Counted from the first letter of the stretch, positions 25,862 through 40,330 are shown. The stretch is DNA of 64,000 nucleotides from Zeugodacus cucurbitae (GCF_028554725.1 NC_071670.1:22190001-22254000), one strand, 5' to 3'. Notes: generated by a model not told the origin, from the letters alone. A program made the numbers and translations.

Positions 25862-28701
25862 TAAATGTGTTAAAATACGAAATAAATGATTATGAATTTA
25901 TTTTCTTTATGTTTTTATTTGTCGATATTCAACTTGCACGAAAGTGAACTTTTATCTTAAATCTGATAAAATGTAAAATAAATGATTATGAATAAATGTT
26001 CTTTATGTTTTTATTTTTAATATTCAACTCGCAAGAAAGTGAACTTTGACCTTAAATGTGTTAAAATACGAAATAAATGATTATGAATTTATTTTCTTTA
26101 TGTTTTTATTTGTCGATATTCAACTTGCACGAAAGTGAACTTTTATCTTAAATCTGATAAAATGTAAAATAAATGATTATGAATAAATGTTCTTTATGTT
26201 TCCAGTTGTCGATAAACAACTTGCAAGAATGTGAACTTGATCATAAATCTGATAAAAATACAAAATAAATGATTATGAGTAAACATTCTTTATGTTTTTA
26301 TTTGTCGATATTTAACTTGCAAGAAAGTGAACTTGATCATAAATCTGATAAAAATACAAAATAAATGATTATGAATAAACATTCTTTATGCTTTTATTTG
26401 TCGATATTCAACTTGCAAGAAAAGGAACTTTGATCTTAAATGTGATAAAATACAAAATAAATGATTATGAATAAATGTTCTTTATGTTTTTATTTGTCAA
26501 TATTCAACTTGCAAGAATGTGAACTTGATCATAAATCTGATAAAAATACAAAATAAATGATTATGAATAAACATTCTTTATGTTTCTATTTGTCGATAAA
26601 CATCTTGCAAGAAAGTGAACTTTGATATTAAAAGTGATAAAATACAAAATAAATGATTATGAATAAACATTCTTTATGTTTTTACTTGTCGATATTTAAC
26701 TTGCAGGAAAGTTAACTTTTATCTTACATGTGATAAAATACAAAATAAATGATTATGAATAAATGTTCTTTATGTTTTTATTTGTCAATATTCAATTTGC
26801 TAGAATGTGAACTTTGATATTAAATGTGATAAAAATACAAAATAAATGATTATGAATAAACATTCTTTATGTTTTTATTTGTCGATATTTAACTTGCAGG
26901 AAAGTGAACTTTGATATTAAATGTGATAAAATACAAAATAAATGATTAGGAATAAACATTCTTTATGTTTTTATTTGTCGATATTTAAATTGCAAGAAAG
27001 TGAGCTTTAATCTTAAATGTGATAAAAATACAAAATAAATGATTATGAATAAACATTATTTATGTTTTTATTTGTCGATGTTTAACTTGCAGGAAAGTGA
27101 ACTTTGATCTTAAATGTGATAAAATACGAAATAAATGATTATGAATTTATGTTCTTTATGTTTTTATTTGTCAATATTCAACTTGCAAGAATGTGAACTT
27201 TGATCTTACATCTGATAAAAATACAAAATTAATGATTATGAATAAATGTTCTTTATGTTTTTATTTTTAATATTCAACTCGCAAGATAAATGATTAGGAA
27301 TAAACATTCTTTATGTTTTTATTTGTCGATATTTAAATTGCAGGAAAGTGAACTTTTATCTTACATGTGATAAAATACAAAATAAATGATTATGAAATCA
27401 TGCTCTTTATGTTTTTATTTGTCGATATTCAACTTGCACGAAAGTGAACTTTTATCTTAAATCTGATAAAATATAAAATAAATGATAATGAATAAATGTT
27501 CTTTATGTTTCCAGTTGTCGATAAACAACTCGCAAGAAAGTGAACTTTGATCTTAAATGTGATAAAAATACAAAATAAATGATTATGAATAAACATTCTT
27601 TATGTTTCTATTTGTCGATAAACAACTTGCAAGAAAGTGAACTTTGATAATAAATGTGATAAAATACAAAATAAATGATTATGAATAAACATTCTTTATG
27701 TTTTTATTTGTCGGTATTTAACTTGCAGGAAAGTGAACTTTTATCTTACATGTGATAAAATACAAAATAAATGATTATGAATAAATGTTCTTTATGTTTT
27801 TATTTGTCAATATTCAACTTGCTAGAATGTGAACTTTGATATTAAATGTGATAAAATACAAAATAAATGATTATGAATAAACATTCTTTATGTTTTTATT
27901 TGTCGGTATTTAACTTGCGGAAAAGTGAACTTTTATCTTACATGTGATAAAATACAAAATAAATGATTATGAATAAATGTTCTTTATGTTTTTATTTGTC
28001 GGTATTTAACTTGCAGGAAAGTGAACTTTTATCTTACATGTGATAAAATACAAATTAAATGATTATGAATAAATGTTCTTTATGTTTTTATTTGTCAATA
28101 TTCAACTTGCTAGAATGTGAACTTTGATATTAAATGTGATAAAATACAAAATAAATGATTATGAATAAACATTCTTTATGTTTTTATTTGTCGATATTCA
28201 ACTTGCAGGAAAGTGAACTTTGATATTAAATGTGATAAAATACAAAATAAATGATTATGCATTCTTTATGTTTTTATTTGTCTTTATTTAACTTGCAGGA
28301 AAGTGAACTTTTATCTTACATGTGATAAAATACAAAATAAATGATTATGAATAAACATTCACTATGTTTCTATTTGTCGATATTTAACTTGCAAGATAGT
28401 GAACTTTGATCTTAAATGTGATAAAATACAAAATAAATGATTATGAATAAACATTCATTATGTTTTTATTTGTCGATAAACAACTTGCAAGAAAACGAAC
28501 TTTGATCTTAAAAGTGATAAAATACAAAATAAATGATTATGAATAAATGTTCTTTATGTTTTTATTTGTCAATATTCAACTTGCAAGAATGTGAACTTGA
28601 TCATAAATCTGATAAAATACAAAATAAATGATTATGAATAAATGTTCTTTATGTTTTTATTTTTAATATTCAACTCGCAAGAAAGTGAACTTTGACCTTA
28701 A
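25862..28701 (+). repeat. Interval between MITE 2 and 3 (3208 bp repeat unit without its MITE)
   Basis: 2840 bp of monomers. Together with one MITE it makes a 3208 bp unit. It matches 47596-50435 (same length) and 40328-43147 (20 bp shorter). Diagnostic pieces are the 191 bp dimers, AGGAACTTTG, GTTTTTACTTG, GTGAGCTTTAATC, TCGATGTTTAAC, a truncated GCAAGATAAATGATTAGG monomer at 27281 and a 6 bp deletion GATTATGCATTC at about 28253. Confidence 0.85.
28252..28263 (+). other. 6 bp deletion marker GATTATGCATTC
   Basis: Intact relatives read GATTATGAGTAAGCATTC; six bases are missing here. The same deletion sits at about 42721 and 49990, before MITE copies 5 and 7, but not at about 32331 or 46781, before copies 4 and 6. 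It separates the two alternating block types of the MITE domain. Confidence 0.85.
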
Positions 28702-29069
28702 CAGCCGGTTTCACGTAAGTTTTTAATTGAAAATTAAGTTCCATTTAATTATAATTTTAATTTTTATTCAACTTTGCACTTAAATTTCCTGCGTTTCACC
28801 ATTATTGACATTTGGCATCAAAAAAATTAAAAGGCAGGGATGTTAGTAAGAATAACAGCTGATTTATGTAAACAAATAAGTTGTATTTCTTTGTCAAAAT
28901 GGTAAACAAATGGGAATTCAGCTGATAGAAAAGCGTAACCATGGTTACATATGACAGTATTTAAATAATATTTAAATGGCAAAGCGTGACCATTTAAATA
29001 AAAATTAAGTCAAATGGTGGAACTGAAATTAATTATTTTTCACTTAAATTTGTTTCGTGAAACCGGCTG
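28702..29069. mobile_element. MITE copy 3
   Basis: 368 bp with TAA at 28699-28701 and 29070-29072. It carries the TTAATTATAATTTTAAT variant of the later copies. A private change in the left terminal repeat (TTTCACGTAAG for TTTCACGAAAG) breaks one pair of the terminal repeat. No coding capacity. Confidence 0.9.
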
Positions 29070-32000
29070 TAAATGTGTTAAAATACGAAATAAATGATTA
29101 TGAATTTATTTTCTTTATGTTTTTATTTGTCGATATTCAACTTGCACGAAAGTGAACTTTTATCTTAAATCTGATAAAATGTAAAATAAATGATTATGAA
29201 TAAATGTTCTTTATGTTTTTATTTTTAATATTCAACTCGCAAGAAAGCGAACTTTGACCTTAAATGTGTTAAAATACGAAATAAATGATTATGAATTTAT
29301 TTTCTTTATGTTTTTATTTGTCGATATTCAACTTGCACGAAAGTGAACTTTTATCTTAAATCTGATAAAATGTAAAATAAATGATTATGAATAAATGTTC
29401 TTTATGTTTCCAGTTGTCGATAAACAACTTGCAAGAAAGCGAACTTTGATCTTAAATGTGATAAAATACAAAATAAATGATTATGAATAAATGTTCTTTA
29501 TGTTTTCGTTTGTCAATATTCAACTTGCAAGAATGTGAACTTGATCATAAATCTGATAAAAATACAAAATAAATGATTATGAGTAAACATTCTTTATGTT
29601 TTTATTTGTCGATATTTAACTTGCAAGAAAGTGAACTTGATCATAAATCTGATAAAAATACAAAATAAATGATTATGAATAAACATTCTTTATGCTTTTA
29701 TTTGTCGATATTCAACTTGCAAGAAAAGGAACTTTGATCTTAAATGTGATAAAATACAAAATAAATGATTATGAATAAATGTTCTTTATGTTTTTATTTG
29801 TCAATATTCAACTTGCAAGAATGTGAACTTGATCATAAATCTGATAAAAATACAAAATAAATGATTATGAATAAACATTCTTTATGTTTCTATTTGTCGA
29901 TAAACATCTTGCAAGAAAGTGAACTTTGATATTAAAAGTGATAAAATACAAAATAAATGATTATGAATAAACATTCTTTATGTTTTTACTTGTCGATATT
30001 TAACTTGCAGGAAAGTTAACTTTTATCTTACATGTGATAAAATACAAAATAAATGATTATGAATAAATGTTCTTTATGTTTTTATTTGTCAATATTCAAT
30101 TTGCTAGAATGTGAACTTTGATATTAAATGTGATAAAAATACAAAATAAATGATTATGAATAAACATTCTTTATGTTTTTATTTGTCGATATTTAACTTG
30201 CAGGAAAGTGAACTTTGATATTAAATGTGATAAAATGCAAAATAAATGATTAGGAATAAACATTCTTTATGTTTTTATTTGTCGATATTTAACTTGCAAG
30301 AAAGTGAACTTGATCATAAATCTGATAAAAATACAAAATAAATGATTATGAATAAACATTCTTTATGCTTTTATTTGTCGATATTCAACTTGCAAGGAAA
30401 GGAACTTTGATCTTAAATGTGATAAAATACAAAATAAATGATTATGAATAAATGTTCTTTATGTTTTCGTTTGTCAATATTCAACTTGCAAGAATGTGAA
30501 CTTGATCATAAATCTGATAAAATTACAAAATAAATGATTATGAATAAACATTCTTTATGTTTCTATTTGTCGATAAACATCTTGCAAGAAAGTGAACTTT
30601 GATATTAAAAGTGATAAAATACAAAATAAATGATTATGAATAAACATTCTTTATGTTTTTACTTGTCGATATTTAACTTGCAGGAAAGTTAACTTTTATC
30701 TTACATGTGATAAAATACAAAATAAATGATTATGAATAAATGTTCTTTATGTTTTTATTTGTCAATATTCAATTTGCTAGAATGTGAACTTTGATATTAA
30801 ATGTGATAAAAATACAAAATAAATGATTATGAATAAACATTCTTTATGTTTTTATTTGTCGATATTTAACTTGCAGGAAAGTGAACTTTGATATTAAATG
30901 TGATAAAATACAAAATAAATGATTAGGAATAAACATTCTTTACGTTTTTATTTGTCGATATTTAAATTGCAGGATAGTGAACTTTTATCTTACATGTGAT
31001 AAAATACAAAATAAATGATTATGAATAAATGTTCTTTATGTTTTTATTTGTCGATAAACAACTTGCAAGAAAGTGAGCTTTAATCTTAAATGTGATAAAA
31101 ATACAAAATAAATGATTATGAATAAACATTCTTTATGTTTTTATTTGTCGATGTTTAACTTGCAGGAAAGTGAACTTTGATCTTAAATGTGATAAAATAC
31201 GAAATAAATGATTATGAATTTATGTTCTTTATGTTTTTATTTGTCAATATTCAACTTGCAAGAATGTGAACTTTGATCTTACATCTGATAAAAATACAAA
31301 ATTAATGATTATGAATAAATGTTCTTTATGTTTTTATTTTTAATATTCAACTCGCAAGATAAATGATTAGGAATAAACATTCTTTATGTTTTTATTTGTC
31401 GATATTTAAATTGCAGGAAAGTGAACTTTTATCTTACATGTGATAAAATACAAAATAAATGATTATGAAATCATGTTCTTTATGTTTTTATTTGTCGATA
31501 TTCAACTTGCACGAAAGTGAACTTTTATCTTAAATCTGATAAAATATAAAATAAATGATAATGAATAAATGTTCTTTATGTTTCCAGTTGTCGATAAACA
31601 ACTCGCAAGAAAGTGAACTTTGATCTTAAATGTGATAAAAATACAAAATAAATGATTATGAATAAACATTCTTTATGTTTCTATTTGTCGATAAACAACT
31701 TGCAAGAAAGTGAACTTTGATAATAAATGTGATAAAATACAAAATAAATGATTATGAATAAACATTCTTTATGTTTTTATTTGTCGGTATTTAACTTGCA
31801 GGAAAGTGAACTTTTATCTTACATGTGATAAAATACAAAATAAATGATTATGAATAAATGTTCTTTATGTTTTTATTTGTCAATATTCAACTTGCTAGAA
31901 TGTGAACTTTGATATTAAATGTGATAAAATACAAAATAAATGATTATGAATAAACATTCTTTATGTTTTTATTTGTCGGTATTTAACTTGCGGAAAAGTG

Positions 32001-32780
32001 AACTTTTATCTTACATGTGATAAAATACAAAATAAATGATTATGAATAAATGTTCTTTATGTTTTTATTTGTCGGTATTTAACTTGCAGGAAAGTGAACT
32101 TTTATCTTACATGTGATAAAATACAAATTAAATGATTATGAATAAATGTTCTTTATGTTTTTATTTGTCAATATTCAACTTGCTAGAATGTGAACTTTGA
32201 TATTAAATGTGATAAAATACAAAATAAATGATTATGAATAAACATTCTTTATGTTTTTATTTGTCGATATTCAACTTGCAGGAAAGTGAACTTTGATATT
32301 AAATGTGATAAAATACAAAATAAATGATTATGAGTAAGCATTCTTTATGTTTTTATTTGTCGGTATTTAACTTGCAGGAAAGTGAACTTTTATCTTACAT
32401 GTGATAAAATACAAAATAAATGATTATGAATAAACATTCACTATGTTTCTATTTGTCGATATTTAACTTGCAAGATAGTGAACTTTGATCTTAAATGTGA
32501 TAAAATACAAAATAAATGATTATGAATAAACATTCATTATGTTTTTATTTGTCGATAAACAACTTGCAAGAAAACGAACTTTGATCTTAAAAGTGATAAA
32601 ATACAAAATAAATGATTATGAATAAATGTTCTTTATGTTTTTATTTGTCAATATTCAACTTGCAAGAATGTGAACTTGATCATAAATCTGATAAAATACA
32701 AAATAAATGATTATGAATAAATGTTCTTTATGTTTTTATTTTTAATATTCAACTCGCAAGAAAGTGAACTTTGACCTTAA
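29070..32780 (+). repeat. Interval between MITE 3 and 4 (4079 bp repeat unit without its MITE)
   Basis: 3711 bp, matched almost base for base by 43516-47227 (3712 bp). Relative to the 2840 bp interval it has about nine extra monomers near 30.2-31.0 kb, a local duplication of the AGGAACTTTG to TTAGGAATAAAC segment. A private AAGGAAAGGAAC occurs near 30395. The truncated GCAAGATAAATGATTAGG monomer is at 31354 and ATTCACTATG at 32436. Confidence 0.85.
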
Positions 32781-33148
32781 CAGCCGGTTTCACGAAAGTT
32801 TTTAATTGAAAATTAAGTTCCATTTAATTATAATTTTAATTTTTATTCAACTTTGCACTTAAATTTCCTGCGTTTCACCATTATTGACATTTGGCATCAA
32901 AAAAATTAAAAGGCAGGGATGTTAGTAAGAATAACAGCTGATTTATGTAAACAAATAAGTTGTATTTCTTTGTCAAAATGGTAAACAAATGGGAATTCAG
33001 CTGATAGAAAAGCGTAACCATGGTTACATATGACAGTATTTAAATAATATTTAAATGGCAAAGCGTGACCATTTAAATAAAAATTAAGTCAAATGGTGGA
33101 ACTGAAATTAATTATTTTTCACTTAAATTTGTTTCGTGAAACCGGCTG
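32781..33148. mobile_element. MITE copy 4
   Basis: 368 bp, intact 17 bp terminal repeats, TAA at 32778-32780 and 33149-33151. It has the later-copy TTATAATTTTAAT variant and I noticed no private change, so it is close to the inferred ancestor of copies 3-7. It borders the MITE-free block of 33.2-40.3 kb. Confidence 0.9.
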
Positions 33149-35754
33149 TAAATGTGTTAAAATACGAAATAAATGATTATGAATTTATTTTCTTTATGTT
33201 TTTATTTGTCGATATTCAACTTGCACGAAAGTGAACTTTTATCTTAAATCTGATAAAATGTAAAATAAATGATTATGAATAAATGTTCTTTATGTTTTTA
33301 TTTTTAATATTCAACTCGCAAGAAAGCGAACTTTGACCTTAAATGTGTTAAAATACGAAATAAATGATTATGAATTTATTTTCTTTATGTTTTTATTTGT
33401 CGATATTCAACTTGCACGAAAGTGAACTTTTATCTTAAATCTGATAAAATGTAAAATAAATGATTATGAATAAATGTTCTTTATGTTTCCAGTTGTCGAT
33501 AAACAACTTGCAAGAAAGCGAACTTTGATCTTAAATGTGATAAAATACAAAATAAATGATTATGAATAAATGTTCTTTATGTTTTCGTTTGTCAATATTC
33601 AACTTGCAAGAATGTGAACTTGATCATAAATCTGATAAAAATACAAAATAAATGATTATGAGTAAACATTCTTTATGTTTTTATTTGTCGATATTTAACT
33701 TGCAAGAAAGTGAACTTGATCATAAATCTGATAAAAATACAAAATAAATGATTATGAATAAACATTCTTTATGCTTTTATTTGTCGATATTCAACTTGCA
33801 AGAAAAGGAACTTTGATCTTAAATGTGATAAAATACAAAATAAATGATTATGAATAAATGTTCTTTATGTTTTTATTTGTCAATATTCAACTTGCAAGAA
33901 TGTGAACTTGATCATAAATCTGATAAAAATACAAAATAAATGATTATGAATAAACATTCTTTATGTTTCTATTTGTCGATAAACATCTTGCAAGAAAGTG
34001 AACTTTGATATTAAAAGTGATAAAATACAAAATAAATGATTATGAATAAACATTCTTTATGTTTTTACTTGTCGATATTTAACTTGCAGGAAAGTTAACT
34101 TTTATCTTACATGTGATAAAATACAAAATAAATGATTATGAATAAATGTTCTTTATGTTTTTATTTGTCAATATTCAATTTGCTAGAATGTGAACTTTGA
34201 TATTAAATGTGATAAAAATACAAAATAAATGATTATGAATAAACATTCTTTATGTTTTTATTTGTCGATATTTAACTTGCAGGAAAGTGAACTTTGATAT
34301 TAAATGTGATAAAATGCAAAATAAATGATTAGGAATAAACATTCTTTATGTTTTTATTTGTCGATATTTAAATTGCAGGAAAGTGAACTTTTATCTTACA
34401 TGTGATAAAATACAAAATAAATGATTATGAATAAATGTTCTTTATGTTTTTATTTGTCGATAAACAACTTGCAAGAAAGTGAGCTTTAATCTTAAATGTG
34501 ATAAAAATACAAAATAAATGATTATGAATAAACATTCTTTATGTTTTTATTTGTCGATGTTTAACTTGCAGGAAAGTGAACTTTGATCTTAAATGTGATA
34601 AAATACGAAATAAATGATTATGAATTTATGTTCTTTATGTTTTTATTTGTCAATATTCAACTTGCAAGAATGTGAACTTTGATCTTACATCTGATAAAAA
34701 TACAAAATTAATGATTATGAATAAATGTTCTTTATGTTTTTATTTTTAATATTCAACTCGCAAGAATGTGAACTTGATCATAAATCTGATAAAAATACAA
34801 AATAAATGATTATGAATAAACATTCTTTATGTTTTTATTTGTCGATATTTAACTTGCAGGAAAGTGAACTTTTATCTTACATGTGATAAAATACAAAATA
34901 AATGATTATGAATAAATGTTCTTTATGTTTTTATTTGTCAATATTCAATTTGCTAGAATGTGAACTTTGATATTAAATGTGATAAAAATACAAAATAAAT
35001 GATTATGAATAAACATTCTTTATGTTTTTATTTGTCGATATTTAACTTGCAGGAAAGTGAACTTTGATATTAAATGTGATAAAATACAAAATAAATGATT
35101 AGGAATAAACATTCTTTATGTTTTTATTTGTCGATATTTAAATTGCAGGAAAGTGAACTTTTATCTTACATGTGATAAAATACAAAATAAATGATTATGA
35201 ATAAATGTTCTTTATGTATTTGTTTGTCAATATTCAACTTGCAAGAATGTGAACTTGATCATAAATCTGATAAAAATACAAAATAAATGATTATGAGTAA
35301 ACATTCTTTATGTTTTTATTTGTCGATATTTAACTTGCAAGAAAGTGAACTTGATCATAAATCTGATAAAAATACAAAATAAATGATTATGAATAAACAT
35401 TCTTTATGTTTCTATTTGTCGATATTCAACTTGCAAGAAAAGGAACTTTGATCTTAAATGTGATAAAATACGAAATAAATGATTATGAAATTATGTTCTT
35501 TATGTTTTTATTTGTCGATATTCAACTTGCTCGAAAGTGAACTTTTATCTTAAATCTGATAAAATATGAAATAAATGATTATGAATAAATGTTCTTTATG
35601 TTTCCAGTTGTCGATAAACAACTTGCAAGAAAGTGAACTTTGATCTTAAATGTGATAAAATACAAAATAAATGATTATGAATAAATGTTCTTTATGTTCT
35701 TATTTGTCAATATTCAACTTGCAAGAATTTGAACTTGATCATCAATCTGATAAA

Positions 35755-35815
35755 AATACAAAATAAATGATTATGAGTAAACATTCATTCTTGCAAGAAA
35801 TTGAACTCGATCATA
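35755..35815 (+). repeat. Shortened monomer ATTCATTCTTGC (example copy)
   Basis: ACATTCATTCTTGCAAG joins the start of a monomer to its GCAAG core, missing about 37 bp. I see the same junction at 2981, 3820, 10134, 14240, here, and near 37370, 38950, 54890, 56465, 58045, 60135, 61720 and 63305. It is found in the left domain and the right domain but not in the MITE domain, which links the two outer domains by descent. Confidence 0.85.
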
Positions 35816-37157
35816 AATCTGATAAAAATACTAAATAAATGATTATGAATAAACATTCTTTATGTTTTTATTTGTCGATAAACAACTTGCAAGAAAGTGA
35901 ACTTTGATCTTAAATGTGATAAAATACAAAATAAATGATTATGAATAAATGCTCTTTATGTTTTTATTTGTCAATATTCAACTTGCAAGAATGTGAACTT
36001 GATCTTAAATCTGATAAAAATACAAAATAAATGATTATGAATAAACATTCTTTATGTTTCTATTTGTCGATAAACAACTTGAAAGAAAGTGAACTTTGAT
36101 AATAAATGTGATAAAATACAAAATAAATGATTATGAATAAACATTCTTTATGTTTTTATTTGTCGGTATTTAACTTGCAGGAAAGTGAACTTTTATCTTA
36201 CATGTGATAAAATACAAAATAAATGATTATGAATAAATGTTCTTTATGTTTTTATTTGTCAATATTCAACTTGCTAGAATGTGAACTTTGATATTAAATG
36301 TGATAAAATACAAAATAAATGATTATGAATAAACATTCTTTATGTTTTTATTTGTCGGTATTTAACTTGCGGAAAAGTGAACTTTTATCTTACATGTGAT
36401 AAAATACAAAATAAATGATTATGAATAAATGTTCTTTATGTTTTTATTTGTCGGTATTTAACTTGCAGGAAAGTGAACTTTTATCTCACATGTGATAAAA
36501 TACAAATTAAATGATTATGAATAAATGTTCTTTATATTTTTATTTGTCAATATTCAACTTGCTAGAATGTGAACTTTGATATTAAATGTGATAAAATACA
36601 AAATAAATGATTATGAATAAACATTCTTTATGATTTTATTTGTCGATATTCAACTTGCAGGAAAGTGAACTTTGATATTAAATGTGATAAAATACAAAAT
36701 AATTGATTATGAGTAAACATTCTTTATGTTTTTATTTGTCGGTATTTAACTTGCAGGAAAGTGAACTTTTATCTTACATGTGATAAAATACAAAATAAAT
36801 GATTATGAATAAAAATACAAAATAAATGATTATGAATAAACATTCACTATGTTGCTATTTGTCGATATTTAACTTGCAAGATAATGAACTTTGATCTTAA
36901 ATGTGATAAAATACAAAATAAATGATTATGAATAAACATTCATTATGTTTTTATTTGTCGATAAACAACTTGCAAGAAAGCGAACTTTGATCTTAAAAGT
37001 GATAAAATACAAGATAAATGATTATGAATAAATGTTCTTTATGTTTTTATTTGTCAATATTCAACTTGCAAGAATGTGAACTTGATCATAAATCTGATAA
37101 AATACAAAATAAATGATTATGAATAAACATTCTTTACGTTTTTATTTTTAATATTCA

Positions 37158-37178
37158 TAATAATAATATTTTAATATA
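37158..37178. other. 21 bp AT-only filler junction, copy 1
   Basis: Between TTTTTAATATTCA of one monomer and TTTATGTTTCCAG of another lie 21 bases made only of A and T (TAATAATA... to ...AATATAT). Most of a monomer is missing. Added bases of this kind at a deletion resemble templated filler from end joining; the source inside the array is not obvious. Confidence 0.8.
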
Positions 37179-38741
37179 TTTATGTTTCCAGTTGTCGATA
37201 AACAACTTGCAAGAAAGTGAACTTTGATCTTAAATGTGATAAAATACAAAATAAATGATTATGAATAAATGTTCTTTATGTTTTTATTTGTCAATATTCA
37301 ACTTGCAAGAATTTGAACTTGATCATCAATCTGATAAAAATACAAAATAAATGATTATGAGTAAACATTCATTCTTGCAAGAAATTGAACTTGATCATAA
37401 ATCTGATAAAAATACTAAATAAATGATTATGAATAAACATTCTTTATGTTTTTATTTGTCGATAAACAACTTGCAAGAAAGTGAACTTTGATCTTAAATG
37501 TGATAAAATACAAAATAAATGATTATGAATAAATGCTCTTTATGTTTTTATTTGTCAATATTCAACTTGCAAGAATGTGAACTTGATCTTAAATCTGATA
37601 AAAATACAAAATAAATGATTATGAATAAACATTCTTTATGTTTCTATTTGTCGATAAACAACTTGAAAGAAAGTGAACTTTGATAATAAATGTGATAAAA
37701 TACAAAATAAATGATTATGAATAAACATTCTTTATGTTTTTATTTGTCGGTATTTAACTTGCAGGAAAGTGAACTTTTATCTAACATGTGATAAAATACA
37801 AAATAAATGATTATGAATAAATGTTCTTTATGTTTTTATTTGTCAATATTCAACTTGCTAGAATGTGAACTTTGATATTAAATGTGATAAAATACAAAAT
37901 AAATGATTATGAATAAACATTCTTTATGTTTTTATTTGTCGGTATTTAACTTGCGGAAAAGTGAACTTTTATCTTACATGTGATAAAATACAAAATAAAT
38001 GATTATGAATAAATGTTCTTTATGTTTTTATTTGTCGGTATTTAACTTGCAGGAAAGTGAACTTTTATCTCACATGTGATAAAATACAAATTAAATGATT
38101 ATGAATAAATGTTCTTTATATTTTTATTTGTCAATATTCAACTTGCTAGAATGTGAACTTTGATATTAAATGTGATAAAATACAAAATAAATGATTATGA
38201 ATAAACATTCTTTATGTTTTTATTTGTCGATATTCAACTTGCAGGAAAGTGAACTTTGATATTAAATGTGATAAAATACAAAATAAATGATTATGAGTAA
38301 ACATTCTTTATGTTTTTATTTGTCGGTATTTAACTTGCAGGAAAGTGAACTTTTATCTTACATGTGATAAAATACAAAATAAATGATTATGAATAAAAAT
38401 ACAAAATAAATGATTATGAATAAACATTCACTATGTTTCTATTTGTCGATATTTAACTTGCAAGATAATGAACTTTGATCTTAAATGTGATAAAATACAA
38501 AATAAATGATTATGAATAAACATTCATTATGTTTTTATTTGTCGATAAACAACTTGCAAGAAAGCGAACTTTGATCTTAAAAGTGATAAAATACAAGATA
38601 AATGATTATGAATAAATGTTCTTTATGTTTTTATTTGTCAATATTCAACTTGCAAGAATGTGAACTTGTTCATAAATCTGATAAAATACAAAATAAATGA
38701 TTATGAATAAACATTCTTTACGTTTTTATTTTTAATATTCA

Positions 38742-38762
38742 TAATAATAATATTTTAATATA
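38742..38762. other. AT-only filler junction, copy 2
   Basis: Identical to copy 1 and 1584 bp downstream, closing the second unit of the first 1584 bp array. Confidence 0.8.
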
Positions 38763-40090
38763 TTTATGTTTCCAGTTGTCGATAAACAACTTGCAAGAAA
38801 GTGAACTTTGATCTTAAATGTGATAAAATACAAAATTAATGATTATGAATAAATGTTCTTTATGTTTTTATTTGTCAATATTCAACTTGCAAGAATTTGA
38901 ACTTGATCATCAATCTGATAAAAATACAAAATAAATGATTATGAGTAAACATTCATTCTTGCAAGAAATTGAACTTGATCATAAATCTGATAAAAATACT
39001 AAATAAATGATCATGAATAAACATTCTTTATGTTTTTATTTGTCGATAAACAACTTGCAAGAAAGTGAACTTTGATCTTAAATGTGATAAAATACAAAAT
39101 AAATGATTATGAATAAATGCTCTTTATGTTTTTATTTGTCAATATTCAACTTGCAAGAATGTGAACTTGATCTTAAATCTGATAAAAATACAAAATAAAT
39201 GATTATGAATAAACATTCTTTATGTTTCTATTTGTCGATAAACAACTTGCAAGAAAGTGAACTTTTATCTTACATGTTATAAAATACAAAATAAATGATT
39301 ATGAATAAATGTTCTTTATGTTTTTATTTGTCGATAAACAACTTGCAAGAAAGTGAGCTTTAATCTTAAATGTGATAAAAATACAAAATAAATGATTATG
39401 AATAAACATTCTTTATGTTTTTATTTGTCGATAAACAACTTGCAAGAAAGTGAACTTTGATCTTAAATGTGATAAAATACAAAATAAATGATTATGAATA
39501 AATGCTCTTTATGTTTTTATTTGTCAATATTCAACTTGCAAGAATGTGAACTTGATCTTAAATCTGATAAAAATGCAAAATAAATGATTAGGAATAAACA
39601 TTCTTTATGTTTTTATTTGTCGATATTTAAATTGAAGGAAAGTGAACTTTTATCTTACATGTGATAAAATACAAAATAAATGATTATGAATAAATGTTCT
39701 TTATGTTTTTATTTGTCGATAAAGAACTTGCAAGAAAGTGAGCTTTAATCTTAAATGTGATAAAAATACAAAATAAATGATTATGAATAAACATTCTTTA
39801 TGTTTTTATTTGTCGATGTTTAACTTGCAGGAAAGTGAACTTTGATCTTAAATGTGATAAAATACGAAATAAATGATTATGAATTTATGTTCTTTATGTT
39901 TTTATTTGTCAATATTCAACTTGCAAGAATGTGAACTTTGATCTTACATCTGATAAAAATACAAAATTAATGATTATGAATAAATGTTCTTTATGTTTTT
40001 ATTTTTAATATTCAACTCGCAAGAATGTGAACTTGATCATAAATCTGATAAAAATACAAAATAAATGATTATGAATAAACATTCTTTATG

Positions 40091-40327
40091 CTTTTATTTG
40101 TCGATATTCAACTTGCAAGAAAAGGAACTTTGATCTTAAATGTGATAAAATACAAAATAAATGATTATGAATAAATGTTCTTTATGTTTTTATTTGTCAA
40201 TATTCAACTTGCAAGAATGTGAACTTTTATCTTAAATCTGATAAAATGTAAAATAAATGATTATGAATAAATGTTCTTTATGTTTTTATTTTTAATATTC
40301 AACTCGCAAGAACGTGAACTTTGACCT
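40091..40327 (+). repeat. Junction into the MITE-type dimer
   Basis: Here the MITE-free superblock stops matching its copy at 59186 and the sequence turns into the right-flank dimers of a MITE. GAATGTGAACTTTTATC near 40214 is a hybrid monomer, its left half of the GCAAGAATG class and its right half of the AAATGTAAAATAAATG class. A private GCAAGAACG occurs at about 40307. Confidence 0.75.
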
Positions 40328-40330
40328 TAA
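40328..40330. other. Empty MITE target site at a block boundary
   Basis: GACCTTAAATGTG is uninterrupted here, yet everything to the right (to 43147) aligns with the sequence right of MITE copy 2 starting exactly at that copy's right TAA. A further empty site follows at 40519, so three dimers stand where other blocks have the MITE plus two. The element was probably bypassed by exchange between dimers rather than excised cleanly. Confidence 0.72.

Larger units (their letters stand above)
35595..39268 (+). repeat. 1584 bp higher-order repeat, first array
   Basis: Two full units (35595-37178 and 37179-38762) and a partial third to about 39268. Each full unit has about 17 monomers, ends in the AT-only filler junction, and holds ATTCACTATG (36842, 38426), a short GAATAAAAATAC monomer, and an ATTCATTCTTGC short monomer. 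Unit 2 has the private GAACTTGTTCAT near 38667. 1584 is 16.5 x 96, so the unit length reflects the internal truncations. Confidence 0.87.
33149..40090 (+). repeat. MITE-free superblock, first copy (about 6.9 kb)
   Basis: From about 33181 this block is repeated at 52372-59185. The offset is 19191 up to about 35.3 kb and 19095 afterwards, because the later copy lacks one 96 bp monomer. Its left 1.2 kb also matches 29.07-30.25 kb, so it arose by fusing MITE-flank material with another domain. Its middle is the 1584 bp repeat array. Diagnostic words are GTATTTGTTTGTC (35216), TTGCTCGAAAG and GAACTTGATCATCAATC. Confidence 0.85.

Noticed and set aside
37158..37178. AT-rich replication origin or promoter TATA region
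   Set aside because: It is 21 bp, lies at a monomer breakpoint, and has no gene or other origin feature near it; a repair scar explains it better.
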